A stretch of DNA of 64,000 bases from positions 992,001 to 1,056,000 of the forward strand of contig NZ_BMDO01000001.1 in the NCBI RefSeq assembly GCF_014635825.1. The letters are read 5' to 3'. The stretch's first letter is position 1; each line of letters begins with the position of its first letter. A model generated the notes under the pieces. The model was given only the letters and a program-made list of their open reading frames with translations, was not told where the DNA came from and made no database searches. A program made the position numbers and the translations under genes. The DNA comes from Mucilaginibacter galii. GTDB lineage: Bacteria > Bacteroidota > Bacteroidia > Sphingobacteriales > Sphingobacteriaceae. This document shows positions 17,806 through 27,158 of this stretch, one piece after another.

Positions 17806-18843
17806 ATGAAATACATACACCTGTATGCCCTGCTTTTATCGTTCATTTTTTGCTCACCATGTACAGCACAAGGCAGAATTGATACACTAAAAAGCATTAT
17901 CACACACCAAACTAAAGATACCGTAACTTCATACGGGCCTAACACCATGGTTCGTAATGTTAAAGAAGACAGCAACGGGCACATTTTAATTGCTGCAATG
18001 TTTACAGGGGTCTTACGCTACGATGGAAAATCTTTTACTAATCTCACCAGCAAGTTAGGCTTGCACAGGTTTTGGAATGTTTTGGAAGACAGACACGGAA
18101 ACCTTTGGTTCAGCACTACCGATTCGGGGGTTTATTGTTACAACGGAAAGTCGTTTCAACATTTTACAACCAGCGAGGGAATGGCCAGCAACGCGGTGAT
18201 TTGTATTTATGAAGATAGCGCCGGCATTATTTGGTTTGGCACCGGAGGTGGGGTAAGCCGCTATGATGGGAAATCTTTTAAAAACTATACGACACAAGAA
18301 GGGCTTTCCAATAATAGCATTCATACAATTCTTGAAGACAAAACCGGTAAATTTTGGTTCGGCACAGGTGGTGACGCTTGTTATTTTGATGGACAAGCAT
18401 TTACGGTTTTCAGAAATAAAGATGGCAAGGCCTTTTACAATGTATGGTCGATAATTGAAGATAAAAAAGGCAATATCTGGTTCGGTGCGTCGATAGTTGA
18501 GGACAAAAAAGGTAATACGCTGGTTGTTTCACCTGGTCTTTGGCGCTACGACGGCAGTGCCTTCACCCTGGTAGCAAAAAGAGGAGCTTCTGCTATCATC
18601 GAAGATAAAAAAGGAAATATATGGACCACAGGTAGCTTAAACCCTAATGGGGTTGGAACCTGGACACTCTCACGCTACGATCAAAAGTCGCTCTACAGTA
18701 AAAAACCGGTTGTAACCGAGATCATGTCAATAGAAAAAATGCTTTGCGGGCTTACGGAAGCCAGCGATGGAAGTATCTGGTTTGGTTCTATGAACGGCGT
18801 GTATCATTATGATGGAAAAACCATTACAGACTTTAAAAAATGA
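17806..18843 (+). CDS. Secreted beta-propeller protein with two-component-regulator propeller repeats
   Basis: 345 residues. A signal peptide (MKYIHLYALLLSFIFCSPCTAQ) precedes about seven repeats of roughly 40 residues built on E-D-x-x-G-x-I-W-F-G and RYDGKSF, the Reg_prop blade pattern. In most Bacteroidota proteins these blades form the sensor of hybrid two-component regulators; here there is no kinase or regulator part, so it is a free periplasmic propeller. It is divergent from the membrane-anchored winged-helix gene, which suggests a paired sensor and regulator. IEDKKGN recurs several times, with one compressed blade (GASIVEDKKGNT). Confidence 0.85.
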   Translation: MKYIHLYALLLSFIFCSPCTAQGRIDTLKSIITHQTKDTVTSYGPNTMVRNVKEDSNGHILIAAMFTGVLRYDGKSFTNLTSKLGLHRFWNVLEDRHGNLWFSTTDSGVYCYNGKSFQHFTTSEGMASNAVICIYEDSAGIIWFGTGGGVSRYDGKSFKNYTTQEGLSNNSIHTILEDKTGKFWFGTGGDACYFDGQAFTVFRNKDGKAFYNVWSIIEDKKGNIWFGASIVEDKKGNTLVVSPGLWRYDGSAFTLVAKRGASAIIEDKKGNIWTTGSLNPNGVGTWTLSRYDQKSLYSKKPVVTEIMSIEKMLCGLTEASDGSIWFGSMNGVYHYDGKTITDFKK

Positions 18844-18919
18844 AAGAGTCAGTCATAAAGCGTATTGCTTTATTTTAAACTACTTGTCAATTATTACCGA
18901 TCAAATTTATTCCTGCATC

Positions 18920-19594
18920 ATGAACAACAAACCATCAATCAATTATTTGCTATTGATCATCATCCCTATGGTATTCAGTTGCTATGAACCCGTAAAAGAG
19001 GATAATAAAAAGAATTTACCGGCAAGCTCCCCGGCCTTACATGTGAAGAATAAAAAATACATGCTGATAGATACAAAAGCAAGTTTTTTAACCTGGCAAG
19101 GTGCTTCACTAAACGGTTTAATAAATACCCAAACAGGGTACATTTATATCTCTAATGGAGAATTAATGGTTGAAAACGGTCAGGTTAAAAGTGGCACCAT
19201 AGAAGTGGGCATGAATACCATTGAAGATAAAAACCATGGCAGCGACAATAAACTTGTTAATCACTTAAAAGACCCTGATTTTTTCGACACCAAAAGATTT
19301 CCTTTTTCTACCATTGTTATTACCGGCGTTGCGTTAGTAAATGGAGAAGACAGGAAAGTTACAGGAGACCTAACCATTAAAGGTATTACACACGCAGTTA
19401 CTTTTCCGGCCAAAATAAAGGTTAAAAACGGAATGGTAACTGCGAATGCCCAACTGGTGATTGATCGGACAAAATGGGATGTCCGATATAAATCGGCAAA
19501 ATTCTATAATAATTTAGCCAATCAAACCATGTCAGATTCTATTAAATTCTATATTCATATCATCGCAAAAAAACAAACACCTGATTTGCGTTAA
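18920..19594 (+). CDS. YceI-like domain lipoprotein
   Basis: 224 residues. The start is the ATG at 18920, giving a lipoprotein signal (NYLLLIIIPMVFSC, modified Cys21); the open frame extends 37 codons further upstream but overlaps the propeller gene. The mature part is a YceI lipocalin-like barrel: GTIEVGMNTIED, HLKDPDFFDTKRFPFSTIVITG, GDLTIKGITHAVTFPAKI and DRTKWDVRYKS. YceI proteins bind polyisoprenoids or similar amphipathic ligands in the periplasm. The gene follows the propeller gene by 76 bases on the same strand. Confidence 0.88.
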   Translation: MNNKPSINYLLLIIIPMVFSCYEPVKEDNKKNLPASSPALHVKNKKYMLIDTKASFLTWQGASLNGLINTQTGYIYISNGELMVENGQVKSGTIEVGMNTIEDKNHGSDNKLVNHLKDPDFFDTKRFPFSTIVITGVALVNGEDRKVTGDLTIKGITHAVTFPAKIKVKNGMVTANAQLVIDRTKWDVRYKSAKFYNNLANQTMSDSIKFYIHIIAKKQTPDLR

Positions 19595-19696
19595 ATGTGT
19601 GAAGGAATGATATTTTGAATTTTTAGAAACTTTTTAATGAACTATTTAATCTACACTGCTGAATGAGTATATAGTTGCTTTCCTGAAACTAAAAAT

Positions 19697-19737
19697 TCAA
19701 AGCCCTCCCTCCCGGGGAGGGTTTGGGAGAGGCTTCT
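19697..19737. repeat. GC-rich repeat arm just downstream of ispF
   Basis: This contains CCCTCCCTCCCGGGGAGGG and ends in GGCTTC. It is the reverse complement of the left arm at 13034-13072 with few differences. It lies between two convergent genes, directly touching the ispF stop. Confidence 0.75.
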
Positions 19738-20216
19738 TACTTCTCTATCAAACACACTGCGTAAGCTACCACACCTTCGCCCCGGCCTATAAAGCCCATT
19801 TGCTCGTTGGTGGTAGCTTTAATGGAGATGTCCTCTTCACTTATACCTGCTGCCTGTGCAATGTTCACTTTCATGGCCGGTATATGCGGGTTGATCTTGG
19901 GGGCTTCCAAACATATCATGGCATCTATATTGCCAATACTCCAGCCCTTTTCTTTTAGTAGTTCTACCACGTGCTGCAGCAATATTAAACTGCTTATACC
20001 GCGCCAGCGTTCGTCGGTGTTAGAAAAGTGGTAGCCAATATCGCGCAGGTTGGCTGCACCCAGCAGTCCGTCGCAAATGGCGTGTACTATCACATCAGCA
20101 TCTGAGTGGCCAAAGGCGCCCGAGTGGTGCGGCAGCGTAACGCCGCCCATAACAAATGGATGTTCTTCTTTTAGCTGGTGTACATCAAAACCAAAGCCTA
20201 CACGTAGTTTACTCAT
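19737..20216 (-). CDS. ispF: 2-C-methyl-D-erythritol 2,4-cyclodiphosphate synthase
   Basis: 159 residues, the full family length. The zinc-site motif GFDVHQL near the N-terminus, GGVTLPHHSGAFGHSDADV, the conserved DIGYHFSNTD block and the C-terminal TTNEQMGFIGRGEGVVAYAV are diagnostic. It closes the cyclic diphosphate in the MEP route to isoprenoids. The start follows the porV stop by two bases, so it is probably translated from the same transcript. Confidence 0.97.
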   Translation of the reverse strand: MSKLRVGFGFDVHQLKEEHPFVMGGVTLPHHSGAFGHSDADVIVHAICDGLLGAANLRDIGYHFSNTDERWRGISSLILLQHVVELLKEKGWSIGNIDAMICLEAPKINPHIPAMKVNIAQAAGISEEDISIKATTNEQMGFIGRGEGVVAYAVCLIEK

Positions 20217-20218
20217 AA

Positions 20219-21391
20219 TTATCTGCCGCCAAAGTTAGCGCTCAAAGTGAAACGTAAGGTATTAGCCAGCGGACTTTTTTCCTGGGTGGCCACCAGGTAG
20301 GCTAAATCGAGGTTAAAAATGTCATATTTAAAGCCTGCACCCAGCGTGCCATACTGCCTGTTACCTTTTGATGGATTTTCGTAAAAATAGCCCAATCTTA
20401 AAAAGAACTGTTTGTTATAGCCATATTCGGCACCGGCAGCGTAGCTAATTTCTTTTAGCTCCTCTTTAAAACCACCGGGGGCATCGGCAAATGAGCCAAA
20501 CACGCCTGCAGGTACCGAGCGGTTATCATCATATCCGCTTATAATATCGCCCATGCTGTTGCGTATAGGTGGCGTGGGCACCATCAGTTTATTAAGGTCG
20601 AGTGTTAAAGTGAACTGGCTCGAATTATCCACGTACCAGGTATCGGCCGCGCCTATGCGCATGTTGGCCGGTAAAAAATATTGTGCACCGTTGGTGGTAT
20701 AACTCATTTTGGTACCGATGTTAGAAAAATTGGCCCCGAAAGACAGGAGCGCATCGCGCCCAAACTGGTAACTTTCTTTACGGTAATAGGCCGATACATC
20801 GGCAGCAACCGCATTACCCGCCCTGGTTTGCTGCCCGTTCACCATTCCGCCGTTAGTTAAACCCGAATGTATATAGCGCAGCGTTAAGCCCAATGAAAAA
20901 TTACGCCCAAACTTGCGGGCAAAAGAACCATCTATAGAAAGCTCATTAGGCCGGTACGTACCCTGATCGTTTTGGCCAATATCTACCAGTTGAATGCTAC
21001 CGAGGTTAAAGTACCGCAGGGATACGCCTACCGTATTACGGTCGTCAATTTTACGGGCATAGCTTAAATACGCCAGGTTAACATCAGAAATGAGGTTGCG
21101 CAACCACGGGCTGTAAGACAGCGATACATTGTCTTGCCCCTCTATAAAAGCCAGTTTTGATGGGTTCCAGTAGTTGGCATTTACATCGGGCGATAGTGCC
21201 ACGCCGGCATCGCCCATGGCACCCGAGCGCGAATCGGGTGCTATGGTTAAAAAAGGTACTGCTGTATTTATGCCGTTGCTGCTGCTGCCATTGGTGTTGG
21301 TACCGGTAGTACCTACCGTTCCCTGCGCATGTAGCAACACAGGGCTCAATAAACAACTAAAGCAAATGGCATAAAGCGTAAAAATTTTCAT
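20219..21391 (-). CDS. porV: Type IX secretion system outer-membrane protein PorV
   Basis: 390 residues. A signal peptide (CLLSPVLLHAQG) is followed by AVPFLTIAPDSRSGAMGDAGVALSPDVNANYWNPSKLAF, the PorV/LptO opening, and a series of alternating beta strands of a 14-strand FadL-like barrel ending in FTLSANFGGR. PorV carries cargo from the SprA translocon to the PorU sortase. It is divergent from gldJ, another gene of the same system; no porU is visible in the window. Confidence 0.93.
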   Translation of the reverse strand: MKIFTLYAICFSCLLSPVLLHAQGTVGTTGTNTNGSSSNGINTAVPFLTIAPDSRSGAMGDAGVALSPDVNANYWNPSKLAFIEGQDNVSLSYSPWLRNLISDVNLAYLSYARKIDDRNTVGVSLRYFNLGSIQLVDIGQNDQGTYRPNELSIDGSFARKFGRNFSLGLTLRYIHSGLTNGGMVNGQQTRAGNAVAADVSAYYRKESYQFGRDALLSFGANFSNIGTKMSYTTNGAQYFLPANMRIGAADTWYVDNSSQFTLTLDLNKLMVPTPPIRNSMGDIISGYDDNRSVPAGVFGSFADAPGGFKEELKEISYAAGAEYGYNKQFFLRLGYFYENPSKGNRQYGTLGAGFKYDIFNLDLAYLVATQEKSPLANTLRFTLSANFGGR

Positions 21392-21601
21392 TACTGCAAA
21401 TTAGCCTTAAATATTTCAATAAATACCCGAATATTCAGCATAGCATGTTAAATATTTGATTTAGTTTTATGCGCCCTGTTTTTACCAGAACCATTGTAAC
21501 AAACCAGTTTGAATAACGTATAAAGCCAATCCAAACCTTTCAACCTGAAGCAAGTTACCGTATGAATAAATTTTGTATTTTTACTTTCTAATTTTTTAAA
21601 T

Positions 21602-23200
21602 ATGATTAAGCATTTTACTAAATCTGCTTTACTATTAGGATGTGTGGGATTGTTGTTAAGCAGTTGCAGTAAGCCAATGCGGTCGCAAAAAACCGGTGTT
21701 GTTTACAATAACAAGTACAATGGCGGTTATACGCGTTTCAGGCAAACACACCCGGCTCCAGGGCCTGGTTTAATAGCTATTGAAGGCGGTACTTTTGTTT
21801 TGGGCGGCAGCGCCGAACAAGATGTTACTTATGATTATAATAATACCCGCCGCCGGGTTACCATTGGTTCGTTCTACATGGACGAAACCGAGGTATCTAA
21901 CCAGGACTGGCTCGATTACCTGCACTACATTAGCATAACCTATACCGGCGACAGGGAATTATATTACAATGCTGTTCCCGATACTCTGGTGTGGCGTCGC
22001 CCCCTATCCTACAACGAGCCTTACGTAGACAACTATTTGAGGCACCCAGCTTTTCAGGATTACCCGGTTGTAGGTGTTACCTGGGAGCAGGTACAGGAAT
22101 ATTGTACTTTCCGTACCAACCAAATTAACGAAAACATACTGCGCGAAACCGGCCGTTTGGCCAGCTGGAAAGATGTGGCCGCTACCGGCAAGGGTTCTGA
22201 CCAGCCTTACGATACCGATATTTACCTGAACAACCAGTACAATGGCAAGGATGGTAAAAATGCCATGAAAAACCTGAGCCCCAATGCTAAGCCCGGTGCT
22301 AACGGCAAAGCAACAAGGTCGGTACGTATGGAAGATGGCATTTTAAAACCAGCCTACCGCCTGCCAACTGAGGCTGAGTGGGAATATGCCGCTTTAGGCC
22401 TGGCCGGTAATACCGAGTTTGAAAACATTGAAGATGGTAAAATTTACCCATGGAACGGCATGGGCGTACGCTCGCCTAAACGCCGTACCCGCGGTATGAT
22501 CATGGCCAACTTTAAACGTGGCGAAGGTGATAACATGGGTGTAGGCGGATCATTGAACGATAAGGCCGACATTACCGCACCCGTACGCTCTTATGAGCCT
22601 AACGATTTTGGCTTGTATAACATGGCCGGCAACGTAAACGAGTGGACAAACGATACTTACCGCCAAATGACGTTTGAAGATGTGGAAGACTTTAACCCTT
22701 TCCGCGGTAACGAGTATACCAATAAACGTTTAGCCGACCCTGAAAAAGGCATTTACGCTAAAGACAAATATGGCCGTACTATTAAAGATCCGGCTAAATC
22801 AAACAAAAAACTTCCGTGGAACGAGTTTATAGCACAGCAGCAGGGCGGTCAAAGCTCGGCTGTGGTAGCACCACCGGCTGCTGCCGGTACAACTACTGCC
22901 GCTATTGCCGGTAAGCCTTTCAAGGCCGATCAGCGTGGCTTTGCCGATTCGGTTGATAACAGCCTCTATGGTGTAACCACTTTGGTAAACGACCATTCTA
23001 AAGTATACAAAGGCGGTTCATGGAACGACCGTGCCATGTGGTTAAACCCTGCTACCCGCCGTTATATGGACCAGGGCGAAGCGAGCGCCGAAGTAGGCTT
23101 CCGTTGCGCTATGAGCATGGTAGGGGCACCCGAAATTAATCCTAACGGCAAATCTCACTTCAGCGTGAAAAAGCCTAAGAACTACTCGCCTAAGAAGTAA
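21602..23200 (+). CDS. gldJ: Gliding motility / T9SS lipoprotein GldJ
   Basis: 532 residues. A lipoprotein signal (GLLLSSC, Cys22) is followed by PGLIAIEGGTFVLGGSAEQDVTYDYNNTRRRVTIGSFYMDETEV, the SUMF1-like domain opening typical of GldJ. YRLPTEAEWEYAALG, NMAGNVNEWTND and YKGGSWNDR complete the fold, which lacks formylglycine-generating function in this family. GldJ stabilises GldK and the motor complex of the type IX secretion system. An insert rich in Ala, Gly and Thr (VVAPPAAAGTTTAAIAG) sits near residue 420. A strong terminator follows. Confidence 0.93.
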   Translation: MIKHFTKSALLLGCVGLLLSSCSKPMRSQKTGVVYNNKYNGGYTRFRQTHPAPGPGLIAIEGGTFVLGGSAEQDVTYDYNNTRRRVTIGSFYMDETEVSNQDWLDYLHYISITYTGDRELYYNAVPDTLVWRRPLSYNEPYVDNYLRHPAFQDYPVVGVTWEQVQEYCTFRTNQINENILRETGRLASWKDVAATGKGSDQPYDTDIYLNNQYNGKDGKNAMKNLSPNAKPGANGKATRSVRMEDGILKPAYRLPTEAEWEYAALGLAGNTEFENIEDGKIYPWNGMGVRSPKRRTRGMIMANFKRGEGDNMGVGGSLNDKADITAPVRSYEPNDFGLYNMAGNVNEWTNDTYRQMTFEDVEDFNPFRGNEYTNKRLADPEKGIYAKDKYGRTIKDPAKSNKKLPWNEFIAQQQGGQSSAVVAPPAAAGTTTAAIAGKPFKADQRGFADSVDNSLYGVTTLVNDHSKVYKGGSWNDRAMWLNPATRRYMDQGEASAEVGFRCAMSMVGAPEINPNGKSHFSVKKPKNYSPKK

Positions 23201-23223
23201 CTTAGTTTACTTATAAAATAGCG

Positions 23224-23255
23224 AAAGGGTTCTGTGATACACAGAACCCTTTTTT
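23224..23255 (+). terminator. Rho-independent terminator after gldJ
   Basis: A perfect 13-bp stem, AAAGGGTTCTGTG / CACAGAACCCTTT, with an ATA loop and a T-run. It lies 24 bases after the gldJ stop. Confidence 0.92.
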
Positions 23256-23280
23256 GTTGCTTAGTATTTTAACATAGCGC

Positions 23281-23829
23281 CTACTTTTGCTTAACCAAGT
23301 GCACAAACTTTTGGTCGCATTCTGCTAATACGGTATAGGAGTTCATGGCGTTTCCATCATTTTGAAAAGCCAGCTCATTGTTGATAAAACCCATGGTTAT
23401 ATCTACCGGTAATTCGTATTCCTTCGCCGGGTGCTCATCGTCGACCTTTGAAATATCGCCCTCGTACGATGCCCATTGAATGCCTTCCAGCGTAATCATA
23501 CAGGTAAACTGCTTCGGGTCATCACTTTTAAATAACGTAACGGCCCCTCTTCTTACCTTACCCGGGGTAGTAAGTATATAACGGTACTTGTTATTTTTTT
23601 TATAGATAACTACAGTGAGTTTACAAGGCTGGCTTTCATCGCCCGGTACAACTATGGCTTTATAAGTACCTTCAATAGCAGGCAGGGTTTGTTTAACACC
23701 CATCTTTTTGACACCAGATGGCCGCAAAGGTGATTTAGACTGCTTAGCAGGTTGTTTTTGTGCCGAAGCACCCATATTGCAGCATAGCGAAACAGCTGCA
23801 ACAACAACAGAAATTAATAATGCTTTCAT
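23281..23829 (-). CDS. Secreted protein of unknown function
   Basis: 182 residues. Starting at the ATG at 23827-23829 gives a clear signal peptide (MKALLISVVVAAVSLCCNMGASAQ); the longer frame would run through the upstream terminator. The mature protein has a basic, Pro/Ser/Lys-rich linker and then a beta-rich domain (IEGTYKAIVVPGDESQPCKLTVVIYKK, KYRYILTTPGKVRRG, FTCMITLEGIQWASYEGDI). I do not recognise the family. It is isolated between two terminators and is probably periplasmic. Confidence 0.75.
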   Translation of the reverse strand: MKALLISVVVAAVSLCCNMGASAQKQPAKQSKSPLRPSGVKKMGVKQTLPAIEGTYKAIVVPGDESQPCKLTVVIYKKNNKYRYILTTPGKVRRGAVTLFKSDDPKQFTCMITLEGIQWASYEGDISKVDDEHPAKEYELPVDITMGFINNELAFQNDGNAMNSYTVLAECDQKFVHLVKQK

Positions 23830-23850
23830 AACTAAGGTGTAGTTTATACT

Positions 23851-23893
23851 ATAACAAAAAAGGATGCTGTTTTGTAGCATCCTTTTTTGTTAT
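23851..23893. terminator. Strong hairpin terminator between the CotH gene and a secreted-protein gene
   Basis: An 18-bp perfect stem (23851-23868 with 23876-23893; core AAAAAAGGATGCT) with a 7-base loop and A/T runs on both sides. It follows the minus-strand CotH gene and could work in both directions. Confidence 0.9.
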
Positions 23894-23902
23894 TATTATT
23901 TC

Positions 23903-25507
23903 TTACCAGCCAACCATGTTAGCGTTCATCCAGTTAACCCGCTGGGTGAGGAAACTCTTTAAATATTCTACTTCTTTATCGTAGCTGCCTGTTACTACCG
24001 CATTTGGGTAAACATAGGTGTTTAATATAGGCCAGCGCACAAAATTGCGTTGCTGCGAAAGCTTGAGGTAAGCGGCTGTTTCATCAATATCGGTAAACAT
24101 TTGCTTTACTTCGTTATCCTTAATTTGTGCCCAGCGCTGTTTTACTTTAGCTGCAAAGGCCGGGTCTTTGGCTAACCGCTCAAACCATTTACCATATTTA
24201 ATATACCAGAAACTCGCCGGATATTTGGTTTCGGTATAGTCAACGTTACCCGCGCTCGTGTCAAAATCCCAAAGAGGTCCCATCCCCAGTTTGCCGTTAC
24301 GGTCTTTATAGTAAAATATACTGCTGTAATCACGCGCATCGGTGGTTTGAAATATCTCCTCTACCAGGTACCATTTCAGGAACGAATCTACATTGATGTA
24401 TTTAGCATAGCCATCCACAGGGTTGTTGGCATTAGCACCAAATAGTGCATCCTCGGTAAGCTGCATATAGCCGGTTATGTATTTCAACTGTTGAGGTGTT
24501 ATATCCTCCGGCGACTTTACGCTAAATGGTAACCCTTGTTTGGTTGTAAACCAATAGGTTTCGTCCTTTTTCTGGTCAAGTTCGAGGAGGTAACCGCCGG
24601 TAATGTCTTCGTCAGATGTGTTGGTGGTTTTGAGTTCCTTAATGTTAACCCGGTTCTCGTTAACTTCAACCTGGGCGGTTAACAGATAGTTGCCAATGTA
24701 ATCGCCGTTCATGTAAACTTCCACAAAGCGACTATCAGAGGTAAAATCGGCACCCAAACGGCGGCCCAGCATCAGTGCAATGCGGTTACGCATAAGCGAT
24801 TTATCGTTGTAATTAGCCAGCAGTACCCAGTTTTTGGCAGCAGGCATACCCAGCATAGCAGCCTTGGTGTCAAACTTTAAGCGGTATGGCTTTTTAGGGT
24901 ATAAAACCCAGGTAGAGTTTCCACGGCCTTTAATTTGCAATGGTATAGTAGTAACCGGCTGGTCAAACTCCTGGTTAGGGTTTACGTTTAAACTGCCTTT
25001 TACATAATCATCTTTTGATATTACCGGGCCCGATGTAGTTAACCTAAGGATAGGCAAACCGGTAAATATTTTCACCATTACCTTGTAGGTTTTAGTGCTG
25101 CCATCGGCCGATAGCGTAACCAGGCTTATGGGCTTATTAAAAGTAGTTGCAGTTACGCCGCTAACTAATACGGTATCAAGGTTTTTTACTGTAGTACCTG
25201 CGGTGCTTGTAGTAAACGTTAGTACCAGTTTTCTATAGCCATCGGCATTGGGCAGTACCGCAGTAATTTCATCTTTGGAGTTTATGGTGCAAACAATATC
25301 TTCCGATATTTTACCCGGATTATTTTTGAGTTCAATTTTTGCCGAGGTAATAGCCGCGGTTGAAACATTACCTGTGCCAGGATTAGTTTTGGTAGAATCG
25401 GTTGTAGTATTTGCAGCATCGGGGTATTTGCGGCAACCAAACAACGCAGTTGCTGCAACCATAACCAACACAAATAATCTTATAATAGCTAAATATTTTT
25501 TGAGCAT
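23903..25507 (-). CDS. CotH kinase family lipoprotein
   Basis: 534 residues. The ATG at 25505-25507 gives a lipoprotein signal (MVAATALFGC, Cys25). An Ig-like or DUF5018-like region spans about 45-150 (TLSADGSTKTYKVMV), then a CotH kinase domain: KGRGNSTWVLYPKKPYRLKF, NYNDKSLMRNRIAL, GGYLLELDQKKDETYW, YLVEEIFQTTDARDYSSIFYYKD and GPLWDFDTSAGN with the catalytic Asp region. Known CotH proteins are atypical protein kinases. In Bacteroidota they are exported and their targets are unknown. A strong terminator follows. Confidence 0.9.
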   Translation of the reverse strand: MLKKYLAIIRLFVLVMVAATALFGCRKYPDAANTTTDSTKTNPGTGNVSTAAITSAKIELKNNPGKISEDIVCTINSKDEITAVLPNADGYRKLVLTFTTSTAGTTVKNLDTVLVSGVTATTFNKPISLVTLSADGSTKTYKVMVKIFTGLPILRLTTSGPVISKDDYVKGSLNVNPNQEFDQPVTTIPLQIKGRGNSTWVLYPKKPYRLKFDTKAAMLGMPAAKNWVLLANYNDKSLMRNRIALMLGRRLGADFTSDSRFVEVYMNGDYIGNYLLTAQVEVNENRVNIKELKTTNTSDEDITGGYLLELDQKKDETYWFTTKQGLPFSVKSPEDITPQQLKYITGYMQLTEDALFGANANNPVDGYAKYINVDSFLKWYLVEEIFQTTDARDYSSIFYYKDRNGKLGMGPLWDFDTSAGNVDYTETKYPASFWYIKYGKWFERLAKDPAFAAKVKQRWAQIKDNEVKQMFTDIDETAAYLKLSQQRNFVRWPILNTYVYPNAVVTGSYDKEVEYLKSFLTQRVNWMNANMVGW

Positions 25508-25611
25508 TTTCAGGGGATAAAAACACAAAGACAGCTAATTACTAATACTTTACAGAAGATTGCTGGATTTAACGGAGGCTTATAATCTTATTAAATATTA
25601 AGCAATTTAGC

Positions 25612-26271
25612 TTATTGGGTAAGTGCATATTGCACCAGGTTAGCCCCCATTTGTAATGCCTTTGAACGTACTTCCGGACTATCGCCCGCGTAGGTGCCGG
25701 CATCTTCCCAGCCATTGCCTAAATCGCACTCCACATCGTAAAAGCAAACCAGCCGGCCTTTATACACAATACCGAAACCTTGCGGGCGCTTATTATCATG
25801 CTCATGTATTTTGGGCAAACCGTTAGGGAAATCAAATTTCTGATGATAGATAGGATGATTTAAAGGTAATTCTACGAAGTCGAGCTCAGGGAAAACCCGT
25901 TTCATTTGCGGTCGGATAAATTTATCCAGCCCATAATTATCACAAATGTGCAGAAAGCCTCCGCCCGTTAAATACTTTCGCAGGTTACGCACATCCTGAT
26001 CGGAGAAGATAACGTTGCCGTGCCCTGTCATGAACACAAAAGGATAATTGAACAACTCGGCACTGCCAACCTCCACAGTCTCGTCTTCGGGCATAAAATT
26101 AGTTTTGAGCGTTTGATTGCAAAACTTGATAAGGTTGGGCAAAGCTGTGCGGTCGCCATACCAATCGCCTCCCCCGTTGTACTTAAGGCGGGCTAAAGTG
26201 TAGGTAGGCGTAAGGCGGTAGCTACTGAGTAGCAGGCCAAGTATGCATATGTATAGGGCTTTGTACTTCAT
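25612..26271 (-). CDS. DUF4159 domain-containing protein
   Basis: 219 residues. An N-terminal signal or membrane segment (ALYICILGLLLSSYRL) precedes the DUF4159 signature: LARLKYNGGGDWYGDRTALPNL, FVFMTGHGNVIFSD, LRKYLTGGGFLHICDNYG and VFPELDFVELPLNHPIYH. The fold resembles a glutamine-amidotransferase-like or ThuA-like flavodoxin domain, but no catalytic function is established. It stands alone, 104 bases downstream of the CotH gene start. Confidence 0.88.
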   Translation of the reverse strand: MKYKALYICILGLLLSSYRLTPTYTLARLKYNGGGDWYGDRTALPNLIKFCNQTLKTNFMPEDETVEVGSAELFNYPFVFMTGHGNVIFSDQDVRNLRKYLTGGGFLHICDNYGLDKFIRPQMKRVFPELDFVELPLNHPIYHQKFDFPNGLPKIHEHDNKRPQGFGIVYKGRLVCFYDVECDLGNGWEDAGTYAGDSPEVRSKALQMGANLVQYALTQ

Positions 26272-26314
26272 GCTGTTAATTAAATAATTAAGAGGAGTAA
26301 TATGACGTGGTAAC

Positions 26315-26372
26315 CGAACGACTGCTTACTGAGCGTGTGCGATTGCCACGCTGTCGCTCGCAATGACATAAT
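26315..26372. repeat. Short dispersed-type repeat between the DUF4159 gene and rsmE
   Basis: Contains GCGATTGCC, then GCTGTCGCTCGCAATGACA, a small ATTGC/GCAAT inverted repeat. This kind of sequence is commonly repeated in intergenic regions of many bacterial genomes. Only one copy is seen in the window, so repeat status is inferred. Confidence 0.4.
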
Positions 26373-26435
26373 TTAATTAAAGTTCGTAACCTGCTATCAC
26401 CCCGCTCCTCGACACCTTCTTACCTCGCTCCTCTG

Positions 26436-27146
26436 TTATCTATTCAAGAAATTTACTTCAAAGCAGGCTTCCAGTGCGGCGGTTTCGGTACGCAGGCGGC
26501 TGTTACCTAAAGTTATGGGTTTAAATCCGTTTTCTAAAGCTTCGGCAATTTCTTTTTCAGTAAAATCTCCTTCAGGGCCAATGAGTATCAAACTGCTGCC
26601 TTGCAGTTGCAATTGCGAAGCCAGGCTAACCTTGTCTTCGCCGGGCAGGCAGTGAGCTATAAATTTTTGTCCTTCGTGGTATTGGGTAACCAACCTGCTA
26701 AAGGGCTGCAGGCTGTTTAAATGCGGGTGGTAAGCTTTGATGGATTGCTTAACCGCCGAGGTAATGATCTTATCTAAGCGCTCAGTTTTGGCTTCCTTAC
26801 GCTCTGAGCGCTGGCATTGGATAAGCGATATTTCATCGATACCTATCTCGGTAGCTTTTTCTAAGAACCACTCCAAACGGTCGAGGTTTTTAGTGGGCGC
26901 CGCTGCAATGTGCAGGTAGTGATTACGCTTGCCATACTCCTGCTGCGAGCTCTCAATAACCAATAAAGTTTTTTTGGGGTGCGGGTCAACAATGCGGGCG
27001 GTATAAAAGCCACCGCGGCCATCAACCAATTGCAAGGTATCGTTAGGCTGCAAACGCAACACCCTGATGGCATGCTTGCTTTCTTCCTCGCTTAGCATAT
27101 AATGCGTAGCGCCAACAGTAATATCGGGCGTATAAAATAGCTGCAT
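26436..27146 (-). CDS. rsmE: 16S rRNA (uracil-1498-N3)-methyltransferase
   Basis: 236 residues, normal for the family. The N-terminal PUA-like domain (HYMLSEEESKHAIRVLRLQPNDTLQLVDGRGG) is followed by a SPOUT methyltransferase domain: AAAPTKNLDRLEWFLEKATEIG, CQRSERKEAK, SLILIGPEGDFTEKEI and LGNSRLRTETAALEA, where the trefoil knot binds SAM. It methylates U1498 in the decoding region of the small ribosomal subunit. It starts 13 bases after the preceding CorC-like gene. Confidence 0.96.
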   Translation of the reverse strand: MQLFYTPDITVGATHYMLSEEESKHAIRVLRLQPNDTLQLVDGRGGFYTARIVDPHPKKTLLVIESSQQEYGKRNHYLHIAAAPTKNLDRLEWFLEKATEIGIDEISLIQCQRSERKEAKTERLDKIITSAVKQSIKAYHPHLNSLQPFSRLVTQYHEGQKFIAHCLPGEDKVSLASQLQLQGSSLILIGPEGDFTEKEIAEALENGFKPITLGNSRLRTETAALEACFEVNFLNR

Positions 27147-27158
27147 CAGCTTATGGGC

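Noticed and set aside
21602..23200. Formylglycine-generating enzyme for sulfatases
   Set aside because: The SUMF1-like fold is present, but the lipoprotein signal, opening motif and position beside porV fit GldJ, and no sulfatase gene is nearby.
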